From positions 558,001-622,000 of the forward strand of contig VCCP01000005.1 of NCBI GenBank assembly GCA_005765155.1: DNA of 64,000 bases, written 5' to 3'. Numbering within the stretch: the stretch's first letter is position 1; every line of letters starts with the position of its first letter. Below, piece by piece: positions 10,870 through 22,016 of the stretch. The DNA is from Zelopaecilomyces penicillatus (lineage: Eukaryota; Ascomycota; Sordariomycetes; Hypocreales; Pseudodiploosporaceae). Under the pieces are notes generated by a model. That model made no database searches and was not told where the DNA came from. It saw only the letters and a program-made list of their open reading frames with translations. The translations under genes were made by a program, and so were the position numbers.

Positions 10870-12573
10870 GTTTGTTAGGTAGTGGATGCAGGCACTCATA
10901 GTGTCAAAGACGTAGATTGGGGTTCTGTGTCTCTTTGCGACCTAGCATTAAATGGAACCAAAACTTCCATTATTTCTTGGGTAGTAGGCTTTGAGATTGG
11001 AGGTTCACGAGCCATAACACGTGTTGATTTATCTGTCTAGTTGAATATCCCAAAAATTTTATCCATCATTGCGCTAATAAAAATCCGATTTCTTCATAAA
11101 AAACAACGTCTAGGGAAAAATGTCTGCATGAGGTGTGTTCAGAGAGGCGGCAACACATGCGCAAGTCAACAACGTGCCGTGCCGCTATGTTCCGTGCCGT
11201 TGAGTTCCGTGCCGCCGCCACTACGTAGTATTCATCAATATGAACTAAAGGTAAAACGGCTCAACCAAAACGCTACCTGTTTTTGGATATATTTTTCAAG
11301 CATGTAATCTATAATTGGGTATGCACTATGGTACGTGTGGACGCAACGTACATTAGGTTATGCTCATCTGCTACAACTCAGATAAAGCTTCACAATGGCC
11401 AAAACACATGAGTTTCGTTACATCTAGGCACACCAGAAACACTTAAAACAAGGCCATACATAAGTGTCACGGCCTAATCGACTAGGCGTAGGAACGTGCC
11501 GGGTAATATAACCAGAATAGGTATAACTCGAAGCCATCTCCGATCCATGCCCCCCCTGTGCAGCCACTTTCTTAACAATAACTTATATATAATTATTCAC
11601 CCAATCCTGTCACCTCACTCGACAATCCGCTAATGCAGGAAAGAGGTTAGGAATAAATGCAGGCTGGTGGCGACAAGAATTGGGAAAACAAGTGAGACAC
11701 ATTATGCCGTATATTGTACTTAACTAATTTGTTGGAGAAACATGGTAGCCCTGCGCAGTAAGAAAAGCAATGTTGTTTTCACCTCTAACTCCCCTCATGG
11801 GGATGGACTAGATGCATGTCAATTAAAGTATGGGTATTTTTGAAAACATGTGAACATGTCTCCAACGGATTAGTTGAGTAGAGGATACTGTATGAAGAGA
11901 GTATGGTTACTTACACTGTGTCTCGGACGCTAGATTTGCACAAAAATGTCTCCTTTACAATGTATAGTTGAACTGTCTTATATAAACCTTCTGCACTACA
12001 ATACTTGCAAAGTTGTAATACTGAACCCATTTTCTGGGATTGTAGTTGTTCTTCTCATCACAACAACAACAAGTGTGGCCGGCTCGTTGCCTAAGGGTAT
12101 ATAATAGTATCATCAGCGGGGAAACTATTGTAGTCGCGCCTGCCACCATTTTAGAATGCGGCAGTAAAGCACAATCACAGTGTCAGTCAGGTCTTGTACA
12201 GCAGGCCTGTTTCTACAGCCTTTTTCTGGATTTGTTCACGAGACCAGACATTCGTTTTCCTAAAGAAACACGCGAAAAATGAACATACATTCTCTAATGA
12301 GGGCGAAAGCGTAAAGCCGGGCAATTCTGTTTTAGCAAGTTTGCATGTGGAGTCTGTCTGTAAAGGGTTCGGCGAGTTTTAATACATTGAGTTCTTGCTT
12401 GAAGTTGTGGATTTGATGGGAAATCAGTTTGTTCTTGAAATAAATGACCTAGATAAGATTAAACCATAATGTTGAATACTATCCATGAACCCCCAAACTC
12501 CATATGCTAGCCAAAATGTACAGAAAGGCACAGGATTCAATCCATCATCAACGTTTAGCTCAATCCCACCCAC
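10870..12573. other. Gene-free AT-rich spacer
   Basis: A 1.7-kb convergent interval between the terpene synthase (+) and the salicylate hydroxylase (-). It is AT-rich with scattered short open frames that show no family resemblance or codon bias. Near 11175-11215 the phrase TTCCGTGCCG recurs. I see no transposon ends or long repeats. Confidence 0.5.
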
Positions 12574-14298
12574 TCACTGCCCAACAATAACTCCGCCAGG
12601 CAGCTCCAGTCCCATCGGTAGACCTCGCACAAACTTGCCCTCAAAGGATGTGCCCCGTTTCTCTGCCAGAACCTGCTCGATATCTCTGTACATGTCATAT
12701 CTAATAGCGCAACACGTATTAGTATCTGCCATCGCGAGAGTATCCATGGTATAATAGTTGGGGGTATATAGAAGTTGAGTTACTCACGCATTCATCTCCT
12801 CAATTGTGAGCTTCTTCTTCTCGTCTTCGACCTTGTATGTAGCCGTATTTTTGTTTTGAGAAAAGCCTGAAATCACTTAGTTAGCATCACTGAAGAATAG
12901 TTATCTACCTGTTGTAAAAGAAAACCCGGCTTACCAATTCTCTCGTTGATATTGTAGGCCGCCTTTGCTGCGGCTGCTTGTACTCTGGTCACACGGGGTA
13001 ACCGCACAGTGTCGTACGCAGCGAGAGCTTCACTGACGTTGCCGCTGAAATATGTCTTATTGAAGAGGATTCCTAGTGCAGCTGCATCTTCAATGGCCAT
13101 GCAAGCGCCTTGACTCTGATGGGGCATCATCTGCACCGTATTTTGTTAGTTTTCATGAGGTTGGCTAAACGAAACGTGAGATGAAACGTACAGGATGTCC
13201 AGCATCGCCTAGCAGACAGGTCGTGTTCTTGTAAATATAAGGATAAGGATCACTGTCGAAGAAGAAAATACGTGTCAGTCTCATGTCGACATTCCATGAT
13301 AAAAGGCTGTTTGACTTACTGCACCCACAGCCGCCACGGCTGAATCTCCTTGCCAATCGCCAAATGCGCACGCACCGTAGGATCCAGATTCGGATACGGC
13401 GCCAACAACTCCTCAACCGGTCTATCCTCTGTCCCCCAATTATGATTCGAATAATCCCCGACCTCACGAGGGAAGAAGCAATAATACGACAACAGCTTTC
13501 CACCATTGCAAGGCGACAAGACGATCTTATCCCATTTGCCTTCCTGGCCGCCCCAGTACTCTAGCGCGCTGTGCTGGGAGTAGTCAAAGAGGCCGGCTTT
13601 GACTGCATCTTCTGTGGAGACGTTGGCGTGAAGGCAGCTCGATTCTGCTGGTCGCTTTGCCGGGTGGATGTCTAGTTGGCCGCGGACGATGGAGCCGATG
13701 CCGTCGGCGCCAATGATGAGGTCGTGGTGCGCCTCGTGGCCATTTTGGAATGTGATTTTGCTAGCTTCAAGGTCGATTTCCTTGCACTAAGGTAGTGATT
13801 CATGCATTAGCTTGAGATGCCTCCAAAATAGATCCAACAGAAACGCCATTGGCTTTGAGAACGTACCTGATACTTCACCAACAACTTCGCCGGCTTGCCC
13901 TCTCCCTCCTCTTCAACCGCCGAATCCTTCAGCATCGCGTGCATATGCTGTCGATGAAACATATTATACACATAGCCCCAGCGCTTCTCGTAATCATCCA
14001 AATCATACACACTGACAGGCTCGCCGGTTTTCCAGTCACGGTTGATGAGCTTCTTCAGAACGACGGGATCGCCCTTGGCTACATCCACGCCCCATTCATG
14101 CAACCAGCGCGTGCCGTTGGCTGCGCATGAGACAGATGCGCCAACTTCGCCGGCAAAATCGTGCTTCTCATAGATGGTCACGTCGTGGCCGGCTCGTCGC
14201 AGGGCAATGGCCACAGACATGCCACCGATGCCGCCGCCAATGACGCCGACATTGAGTGGCCTCCACCCTGCGTTGACTTCTGGTGTCATTGAGCCCAT
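12574..14298 (-). CDS. Salicylate hydroxylase-type FAD monooxygenase, 6 exons
   Basis: Exons on the minus strand: 14298-13867, 13786-13320, 13252-13192, 13130-12935, 12866-12788 and 12700-12574, giving 453 aa, normal for the family. The FAD fold starts with VIGGGIGG (G21-G26), followed by YEKHDFAGEVGASVS, LIIGADGIGS (the DG motif) and CLLGDAGHPMMPHQSQGACMAIEDAA (GD motif plus the flavin-contacting PHQSQGA loop). Salicylate 1-hydroxylases convert salicylate to catechol, releasing CO2 and using NAD(P)H and O2; related fungal enzymes act on other hydroxybenzoates. The start at 14298 was chosen because an upstream in-frame ATG at 14352 adds 18 residues that match nothing in the family. It is next to a Zn2Cys6 regulator and a 2,3-dihydroxybenzoate decarboxylase, and a ring-cleavage dioxygenase lies 8.3 kb away, so salicylate use is the simplest reading. 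Confidence 0.9.
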
Positions 14299-14921
14299 GT
14301 TATGTTTGAATTGTGTGTGAGAAGTACTAATGATGGGATAAAGGATGTGCAATTGTTGAGTGTTGACGGACTGTTCAAGCTTTCAACGCAAACTCAAGCT
14401 TGGCTGACAGCAACACAATATATAATCTCAATCTCGATTCCGCACCTCCTGCCACTCCTCTTACGTAGTATTCCCAGCACCCGCACTGCCGATGATCCTA
14501 TGAACATGCATCATGTCAATCGCAAGGCTTTGATTGAGCCGCTGCTACTCCCGTCGTCAGCCGCCTCATTCCATCTCGACAACTTAAAGCGTGTCGGGTA
14601 AGATACCTGAGTGGGGTGCGCTAGCCGAAACCTGGAAGTTGCAACCTTTGGGCAAATCAATGGAACTCGGAACTTCGGGTCAACCTCAGTCCATCCGTAG
14701 ACGCCAACCCCGGAAGCTGGGGCTGAGGATAATGATATTGCTCAGATTCGGATAGTAGCCAGGTGTTTTATTCATCATTTGGGTGAAAATTGTGTTTGTG
14801 TCACAAAAGTGTATATCTTAAGAAATCATGTACGCTTGCTTCTCGCATGATAAGCTACTCATGTCAAACCCATCCTGCATGCTTATTCTCATAAGTTCGT
14901 GCATCAAATTTTGTGTACACT
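14299..14921. promoter_or_regulatory. Promoter region of the salicylate hydroxylase gene
   Basis: A 623-bp spacer between the regulator's 3' end and the hydroxylase start, both genes on the minus strand. A TATATAA-like stretch lies at about 14417-14424, some 120 bp upstream of the hydroxylase ATG. A direct repeat CGG-N5-CGG lies at 14668-14678; CGG half-sites are what Zn2Cys6 proteins usually bind. The repeat contains GGAACTTC, which recurs in reverse complement at 18302-18309. Confidence 0.4.
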
Positions 14922-17454
14922 TCACTCTGGTCCAAATACTCTTGGACTTAGAAACGGAAAATTATCCCACTGCGATAGATCGAGGCTATCCCAGCCCCGA
15001 AACAAATCACCATCCATGTCAGTGGGTTGGGTTACCGACTGTTCACTCATAAACCAGCTTCCACCAACATCTGCACTCCCTATTCCAGCAGACACGTCCT
15101 GATTAGTTAGTTGTGAATTTCTATCGGCTGCGTTGCTGTCCCTGGCATCCTCTCCTTCATCATTGACGGCAAATATCCTCCCAACATATTTGCTTCGCGA
15201 CCGCGACGTTTGTTTGCGGCGCTGCTTCGTAATGGCATTAAAAAGTAACGTTAAAATCTCAGAGTAATGCGCCGCCTGAGGGCTTTGAATAGAGAGATAA
15301 TCGAGAACATCTCTAGCTCCTTGAAAAGCCATCTCGACTTCATAGTCTAAACTCCGCTTGGCGAACATGTCGAAACCAAGAATAATCCCCGCTGCAAAGA
15401 CCAGGGCTCTGTTATATGATGTCAGAAAGATGTATTCTTCTTAGCTAAAGAGTAATTGCTTCATAATCTCACTTCATAATACACATGTTTCCCAAGAGCA
15501 GCCCCGCTTTGCGAGCATCTGCACATGTCTGTACTAGGTAGACTGCCGCATCCAGACACGCGGAGGCTAGCGATGAGGCTGGGGGTGTTGCGGCTATGGA
15601 CGGGGATGTAAGTGTTGATATGAGAATGGGGCGCGTAACAAGAGTTACTGCAAAGTAGTACAGGCAGGATATGTATATGCTGCTAGTAGTGGCTCTCTGT
15701 GGTGTGATTATCGGGGATGATGATGGCGGTCTACGAATGAAGTCCGGTAGGCTATCGCTCCATTCCTCAATTCTGTTGAGGATCTGCTCTATCAGTGCAG
15801 TTGATGCGACTTTTTTTCCATACACCATATCGACGCCTTCGTGTATGATGACGAGGATCCTGTAAGAGGCAAGCAGGCATGTAGCGCTTTGATCGCGTGG
15901 TGTAGTTAGTCCCTTGCACAAATCGCCGAGGCAGCCTTCTAGTTCTGAACGTAGTCCTGCTGTCGCTGGGGGTCGACCAAGGATCGAGCTGACTAGCATG
16001 TCGAGAACACAAAGGCTCATCCATATGCGTAATCTGTATGACATAAGTAAGCGGCGCAATCTCATGGTAACAATTTAAAGCCTGATCTCACCTAGTTTGG
16101 TAGGTGGGATTTCCCATGTCAACATACGAGTCCCGGCTGTGGAGGCCGAGGGCAACTGCTGCTCTGGCAGCTATACCCAAGTACATGAAAGCAGTATTCC
16201 GCCGACACTGGCCCAACATGTAAAATGCCATCAGAAGGAATGCTCTAACCATGTCCACTTGCGGATCCTCCAACATGCTGGCAAAGGCTTGCTTCTGAGC
16301 TCGACGAAAATAGGTCTGGCCAATCTGTTGTGAATCCATCAAGGACTTGCATTGCGCTCCTATTGCGATGACCAAATCGCAGCTTGCGCGTTGGCACGTA
16401 GTCATCGACTGTGCCTCATCCCCCCTTGCGCGAAGTAAAAGGTCGTCAATTTCTGGTGGTGTGAATAAATCGAGAAGCCCTCCTGTCTATTAACATAATC
16501 AGCCTATCGTTCTCGGACTCACTCTAAATTCTGGTCTTACCGCAGCCTGGAAAATTTGAGCGAACTGCGCACTATCCTCTGCATTAAGGTCGCATGCAGC
16601 TGTATCAAGTCCATCGGAACCAGGCCCTGCGGACTCAGTCTCAAGCATACTGTCGCTCTTGTCATTGTGGGAAAACTGTGAAGGGCCGATCTGGGCAGCT
16701 ACAGTATCACGAACGAACTGTAAGAAAGACAGCGCAGAGCCACCTCCAATGTAGACTGTAGAGACAGGAATTAGCAAATTACCATGAGGGACCGGCGTCA
16801 TCAGATCAACGGCCATCGCTCACCTCTTTCGCCCCGAAGATTCAGCAGCATACGGGCATGCGACTCTCGGCCGACCGTTGGACTACCTGGTCTGTGTGGG
16901 GCCGAGACTGCATCATTAGTCGTGTGGGCGCCGATGGCTTCGGAACCGCTAATCCTGGAATCGGATGGTGAGATGGGCTGATAACCATGGCCAACGGGAG
17001 CTTGCAAGCCCACAGCTGAAGCCCATTCCGGGGGAGGGGCCGGGGCAAACGATGGCCGGCCCCATACCGAGTCCGGAGCCGCAGCCGGAGCCGGATGTGC
17101 CAGTGAAGGGCCGGGTTGCTGGTGAGATGAAGATGCTAACAAGTTCTCAGAAGCAGCAGCAGCCTGTATTTGTCCATCATCATTCACATCCTCATCCTCG
17201 TCTGCATCAACATCGCCGTCATCACGAGCTTCTGGAGACGACTCGGATGCTCCAGCACCAGAAGAACCTGACTGAGGCGGAGCAGTTCTTGAACCGCGAG
17301 GCTGATGAGTGAGATAGCAGGATGCGCCAATTCCACGCCTCTGACAAGCAGTGCAGGGAACTGTGGCACTGCAGCGCTTCTTGGAGGCACGACAGAAGTT
17401 GCAGGCTTCTGCCGCACGGCGCCGCTGGCTGGGGTGGACCTTGGGGCGTGGCAT
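14922..17454 (-). CDS. Zn2Cys6 transcription factor with fungal-specific domain, 5 exons
   Basis: Exons on the minus strand: 17454-16824, 16755-16541, 16486-16092, 16033-15473 and 15408-14922, giving 762 aa. The binuclear zinc cluster is at the extreme N-terminus: C18, C21, C28, C34, C37 and C46 (CX2CX6CX5CX2CX8C), with basic residues around it. A low-complexity acidic and Pro/Ser-rich linker (about 55-200) follows. The middle homology region (fungal_trans type) spans about 265-520, with the recognisable AFLLMAFYMLGQCRRNTAFMYLGIAARAA segment. The short WDSLDLSQW near the C-terminus could be an activation patch. It lies between the salicylate hydroxylase (same strand, downstream) and the divergently transcribed 2,3-DHB decarboxylase, the usual layout for a pathway-specific regulator. 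That role is inferred from position only. Confidence 0.9.
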
Positions 17455-17729
17455 CTGATGGTTGAGACTCGAGAGTGTCTTATCCGCAAGCTGGGTGAAA
17501 GCCAGCCAGCCTAGCCTAGCTAACCCAGCCGATGGATGGCAGCTTGTTGCCGGGCGGGATGCAACAGCAGCAGCAGTGGAGTGGGTCTTGCTTTCTTCTG
17601 TGACGAAGTGTCGGAAGTCGAGGAGAAACAGAGCAGCGGAAAGGGCCAGCAGAGGGCGGATATCAAAGGTTGCGGGCTCACCATGTGCGAATTGCGTGGG
17701 ATGATTTGTGATGAGGTGAGATGGTGAGC

Positions 17730-17756
17730 ATCAGCAGCAGCAGCAGCAGCAGCAGG
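17730..17756. repeat. CAG trinucleotide repeat
   Basis: About eight tandem CAG units in the divergent promoter, about 280 bp upstream of the regulator start. No supported coding frame runs through it. Confidence 0.85.
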
Positions 17757-18390
17757 TTCGGAGGAGCTGCATCTCATTTGCAGCATGCCGCTCTCTAGAT
17801 AACATCCCAATCAAACTCCCATGTCGAGAGTCAGATCGGCTCGCATTGTCTGGCATAAAGAAGGCTCCATCTGCTCCATCCTCATCACCAATTGGTCCTA
17901 TCACACGCTTTGGCTGAGGGGAAGTGAGGGGCAGGGAATCTGCAGGATGGAGATAGAAAGGGAACAAGGCAAGGTGCGGCTTCCGACGGCTCAGGACCCA
18001 CATTGCGCGGCAATGCACCCTGCGGCTGTGCCAAAGGTTCCCCGCAGTCCGCATCCGCCGCTATCGCTCGCCTATCCGGAACTACTCCGATCTGATGCTC
18101 CTCCTCCTCCTTCTCGTCTTCCTTATTCTCCACCTCCACGATTTTAAACGACGGCTACCCACTGAAAGCCGGATAGATATTGATAGGCTATGATGTCAAG
18201 TTACAATGAAACTCGTTGAATGGCCACGCCAAGCAGCCAAATCATGTACCTGCTACCTGTAATGTCAGAGATGGCTCTATTCCCGAATCTCCCGGCCGTC
18301 GGAAGTTCCATGTGCGTGGGTAGCTACCATTGTCATTCAACCGATGGAGCGCGCGCATCCCAAGCTTTTACAGAATGTTTTCGTACCTAT

Positions 18391-18400
18391 CCGACAGCGG
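18391..18400. promoter_or_regulatory. Candidate Zn2Cys6 site CCG-N4-CGG
   Basis: An everted pair of CGG half-sites separated by four bases, 260 bp upstream of the decarboxylase ATG. The spacing and orientation are plausible for a zinc-cluster dimer, but such sites arise by chance often and there is no binding evidence. Confidence 0.2.
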
Positions 18401-18659
18401 TGCATCCATTGCAAGTGCCCGCAAAGGTCAATCCATGATTGAATGACTAAAAACATTGTCATGGTTTATACAAATAGGTGTCATGCATTCTCTGCCTGTT
18501 GGAACAAAAGGCTGCGTCATCCCACTTCTTCCTGTATCAATTATCAATTGTCAAAAGCCTATAATACCCCCCCTGCCTTTCTCGAGATAAACCCAGATTC
18601 TTTTACTCTCTCATATATCTACATCTATAGTAAAACCCATACATCCCCCACAATCAATC

Positions 18660-19752
18660 ATGCGTGGCAAGGTCGCGTTCGAGGAGGCGTTTGCGCTGCC
18701 GCGTCTGCACGACAAGACGAGATGGTGGGCATCCATGTTCGCGGTTGACCCTGATAAGCATGCCGCCGAGATCTCAGACGTAACAGACCTTCGCATCAAG
18801 TATATGGACAAGCATGGCGTCGGCTACACGATGCTCTCATACACAGCTCCTGGTGTCCAAGATCTTTGGGACCCCAAGGAAGCGCAAGCCCTTGCACTAG
18901 AGGTTAACAATTACATCGCCGAGGCTATCAAGCCTCATCCCGACCGACTTGGAGCTCTCGCGTAAGGCTCCCTGGGTGTCTCAACATCACTACCAATTTC
19001 ATTATACACAGTCATATTAACAATACTTTTTCCTTCATTATAGAACATTGTCCATGCATGACCCTACCGAAGCCGCCGCCGAGCTAAAGCGATGCATCAC
19101 CGAGTTGGGCTTTAAGGGAGCCTTGGTCAATGATACCCAGCGGGCTGGTTCCGATGGCGAGGACATGATCTTCTACGACGGCGAGGAGTGGGATGTCTTC
19201 TGGTCTACCGTGACCGAATTGGACGTCCCCTTCTATCTTCACCCCCGGAATCCGACCGGCTCCATCTACGAGAAGCTGTGGGCCAAGCGACACTGGCTCA
19301 TCGGACCTCCCCTCAGCTTCGCCCAGGGTGTTAGCCTACATCTCCTGGGAATGGTCACCAACGGTGTCTTCGACCGACACCCCAAGCTCCAAATCATCAT
19401 CGGCCACCTGGGCGAGCACATTCCTTTCGATCTGTGGAGGATCAACCACTGGTTCGAGGATGTCAAGAAGCCCCTGGGTCTCTCTTGCAAGAAGACAATT
19501 CGCGATTACTTTGCGCAGAACATCTGGATCACCACAAGCGGCCACTTCTCTACCCCTACCCTGGAATACTGCATCACAGAGATTGGTGCGGACCGAATTC
19601 TCTTCTCCATTGACTATCCATTTGAGTCTTTTGGTGATGCTTGTGACTGGTATGACGGTGTTACCTTGAAGAACGAGGGTGACTTGGAAAAGATTGGAAA
19701 GGAAAACGCAAAGAAGCTTTTCAAGCTGGGGGTCTTTAAGGACTCAGAGTAA
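18660..19752 (+). CDS. 2,3-dihydroxybenzoate decarboxylase (amidohydrolase-2 family), 2 exons
   Basis: Exons 18660-18961 and 19044-19752 give 336 aa, the length of the Aspergillus enzyme, which it resembles closely throughout. The family performs metal-dependent, cofactor-free decarboxylation of 2,3-dihydroxybenzoate to catechol (or, in a sister group, salicylate to phenol) on a TIM barrel. Expected metal ligands are present: Glu8 in KVAFEEAF, His167 in FYLHPRNP and Asp291 in FSIDYP, and the catalytic His222 lies in GHLGEHIPFD. The RWWASMFAVDPDKHAAEI and SYTAPGVQDLWDPKEAQALA segments favour the 2,3-DHB rather than the salicylate decarboxylase group. Catechol is also the product of the salicylate hydroxylase, so both enzymes would feed the same ring-cleavage step. 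2,3-DHB can come from plant or fungal salicylate turnover and from siderophore breakdown. It is divergent from the Zn2Cys6 gene. Confidence 0.94.
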
Positions 19753-19937
19753 TATATTTAAATTTGCGGCACATGAATTATGAAACAAAATATTTATTAT
19801 TCGAATTTTATTTACAACCCTGATCGCCCTTCTGGGCGTCGCTGGTCATCCATCACATACTACTCACTTCTCCTCCGTTGATGTACCGTGAATTTATAAG
19901 AAACAAAACAAAGAACGTGTTACAGTTATGGGAACAT

Positions 19938-21557
19938 TTAGTTCACCTTGACACCGACCGGAAGACCAAACACCTGCTCGTTGCTCATATAGTCACACGA
20001 ATCTGCAGACGCGCTTCCATCAGCATGCTCAGTCAAGCAGCGCTTAGAAACAGCATTGATCACGTTTCCTGAGTAAAAGTGATCCCACTTGTCAGTGGTG
20101 CAGCCCGAGTGCTGTGTGATAATCTTTCCCTTGGCATCAACCAGGCACTCATTGGGGCGAAGAAGACTGTTGACATGGCCATCGGCCCTGACCTTCCAGA
20201 CCTGAGCGTCAGAGGCGTCGCACTTCTTCCAGCTGACCTTGCCGGACTTGTCGTCGGTGAGACAGTTGAGGGTGAAGGTGTTGAAGATCATGCCGGTAGG
20301 GGTGACGGCGACTTGGGACTTGCCAATGGTGGTGGAGAGGCGGAAGACGGCGGTGCCGTGAGTAGGGACGCTCTTGGCAGTGATGCCACCAGCGCTGACC
20401 TCGACCTGTGACTTCTTTCCAGTCCAGAGGTCGGTGACTTCGACGCTGCCCTTGCTGGGGACGTCCTTGGCGGAAAAGCCGATTCTTGACCAGGGGACAG
20501 TGATGTCACCGGGCTTGGTGCCCAAGTTGAGGACTGTGAGAATTCGATCGCCGTTGGCAACGCTCTTGGTCAACACATCCCAGGTGCCATCCCGGCTGAC
20601 AAGAGTCGCCTGCTGGATAAGCTTATCCTGGTTGATCGCCAGAAGATGCTCGTTAGTCAAGTACTCAACTTCCTCATCCTTGAGGACGTGCAAGTCAGTG
20701 CTCAGCAGAAGCGGGGCAGAGAAAGAGCACCAAAGAGCGAAGTGGGACTTCTTCTCGTCCAGCGTGTAAGTCGGGTGGTCGACGTTGAGGAAGTCAGGGT
20801 CGTTGAAGAACCCTGGTCGCTGGTAACGTGCCAGGCGGACCTGTTGTCCGTAGTTGAACATCATGCTGTCCCAAGCAACACCCCGGGGATAGACAATGAT
20901 ATCAGCAGAGTGTCGTGCAAGCTGTCCAAACTCCATGGACCACTCCATGACGGTATACCAGTCGGTCAGGTTAGGCTGGCTAGCGAAGTAGGCCGGGGCC
21001 GAGTCAGAGAAGACCATAGGGTTAGGGTCATTCTTGAGGAGTGTGTTCCAGCGGCCATATACCTCGCGGTAAGTTGCCTCGCTCGTGTCTGGCATATTGC
21101 AGCCATCCATCTTCAGATACTCAAAACCCCAGGCCTTGAAGTCCTTGAGATCAATCTCCTCATGGTCTAAAGCACCAGGATAACCACCACAGGACAAGTT
21201 TCCAGCGTCAGTGTAGATGCCAGGAACAAAGCCCTTGGACTTCATGTGGGCAGCGAGCCAAGGAAGACCATTGGGGAACTTTGCAGTATCCCACACCATG
21301 GAGCCGTTGGCAGCACGCTGCTTAGTCGACCACGCATCGTCGAGGTTGAGGCGATTGTACCCAGCCTTGAGAAGTCCCTTGGTGGACAGGATCTCAGCCG
21401 CATCTACGAAGATGGCTTCGTTGATGTCTTCCATGTAGCGCGCCCAGTTGTTGAAGCCCATGGGGGGCAGGGGCAGGATTGATTCGGGAGAAGGGGTGTT
21501 TGAGACGGCTGACGCCAGGCCGGTGGCCGTGGCAGCGAGAAGAAGCTGGTGAATCAT
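19938..21557 (-). CDS. Secreted GH27 alpha-galactosidase with C-terminal ricin-type (CBM13-like) domain
   Basis: A single exon of 539 aa. Residues 1-17 form a signal peptide (MIHQLLLAATATGLASA). The GH27 barrel (about 30-310) contains PPMGFNNWARY, NLDDAW, the nucleophile Asp151 in YLKMDGC and the acid/base Asp255 in FNDPDFL. An antiparallel beta domain follows (about 320-410). The last 130 residues resemble a beta-trefoil lectin repeat, with TLNCLTDDKSGKVSWKKCD, AQVWKVRADG and KRCLTEHADG. The enzyme removes terminal alpha-1,6-linked galactose from melibiose, raffinose and galactomannan; the trefoil would bind sugar. Its 3' end faces the decarboxylase gene 186 bp away. A homopolymer T run lies just upstream of the start (21607-21622). 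Confidence 0.95.
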   Translation of the reverse strand: MIHQLLLAATATGLASAVSNTPSPESILPLPPMGFNNWARYMEDINEAIFVDAAEILSTKGLLKAGYNRLNLDDAWSTKQRAANGSMVWDTAKFPNGLPWLAAHMKSKGFVPGIYTDAGNLSCGGYPGALDHEEIDLKDFKAWGFEYLKMDGCNMPDTSEATYREVYGRWNTLLKNDPNPMVFSDSAPAYFASQPNLTDWYTVMEWSMEFGQLARHSADIIVYPRGVAWDSMMFNYGQQVRLARYQRPGFFNDPDFLNVDHPTYTLDEKKSHFALWCSFSAPLLLSTDLHVLKDEEVEYLTNEHLLAINQDKLIQQATLVSRDGTWDVLTKSVANGDRILTVLNLGTKPGDITVPWSRIGFSAKDVPSKGSVEVTDLWTGKKSQVEVSAGGITAKSVPTHGTAVFRLSTTIGKSQVAVTPTGMIFNTFTLNCLTDDKSGKVSWKKCDASDAQVWKVRADGHVNSLLRPNECLVDAKGKIITQHSGCTTDKWDHFYSGNVINAVSKRCLTEHADGSASADSCDYMSNEQVFGLPVGVKVN

Positions 21558-21981
21558 CTTTGCGGCTCAAGAAATCAAAACTTCTGGAGAGGAGGGTGTC
21601 GAGATGGTTTTTTTTTTTTTTTGGCTCCCAAGTCATCCAAGTCTAGGGGATTGGTGAGATGAGGATAGAGAAGAAGGAGGTTAAAATGAGGGACAAACCC
21701 GCCTGTACTTATGCCATCTCTCGATTGAGATTGACAAACGCATCATCCCTCCCATTATCGCTCACGCAAAAAGGATTATTGTTCCCAAGCCATTTACCTC
21801 CGTCCGAGTCCTCCGCTCTGATGCATTTTCTCACGATCTACTTTGCAGGCCAACAGACGAAAACTGTTTACTAACAACATAACGGCGCTTGACGTCAAAG
21901 GCGTCCGGTCCGATGAGCCGACTGTCTAGGTCGAATGCCGCTACGGCCCAGACCTTCCAGAACAGGCAACTATGTATGTAA

Positions 21982-22016
<35 letters not shown>

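Larger units (their letters stand above)
17455..18659. promoter_or_regulatory. Divergent promoter between the Zn2Cys6 regulator and the 2,3-DHB decarboxylase
   Basis: A 1.2-kb head-to-head spacer. Candidate zinc-cluster sites include CCGACAGCGG at 18391-18400 (CCG-N4-CGG) and CGGAAGTTCC at 18300-18309; the complement of the latter shares GGAACTTC with the hydroxylase promoter. A CAG-type trinucleotide repeat lies at about 17730-17756 and would fall in the regulator's 5' leader or promoter. Overlapping open frames on both strands here look like by-products of the repeat. Confidence 0.4.

Noticed and set aside
10870..12573. Possible RIP-mutated transposon remnant in an AT-rich spacer
   Set aside because: The AT excess is mild, and I see no remnant of transposase or reverse transcriptase in any frame and no terminal repeats.
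20646..21170. Open frame of 174 codons antisense to the alpha-galactosidase
   Set aside because: It lies entirely opposite a well-supported GH27 gene and has no family resemblance; codon bias of the true gene keeps the other strand open.
21981..22016. Possible CRISPR or transposon-end repeat
   Set aside because: It is a dinucleotide microsatellite; no spaced repeats, inverted terminal repeats or transposase frames are present anywhere in the window.
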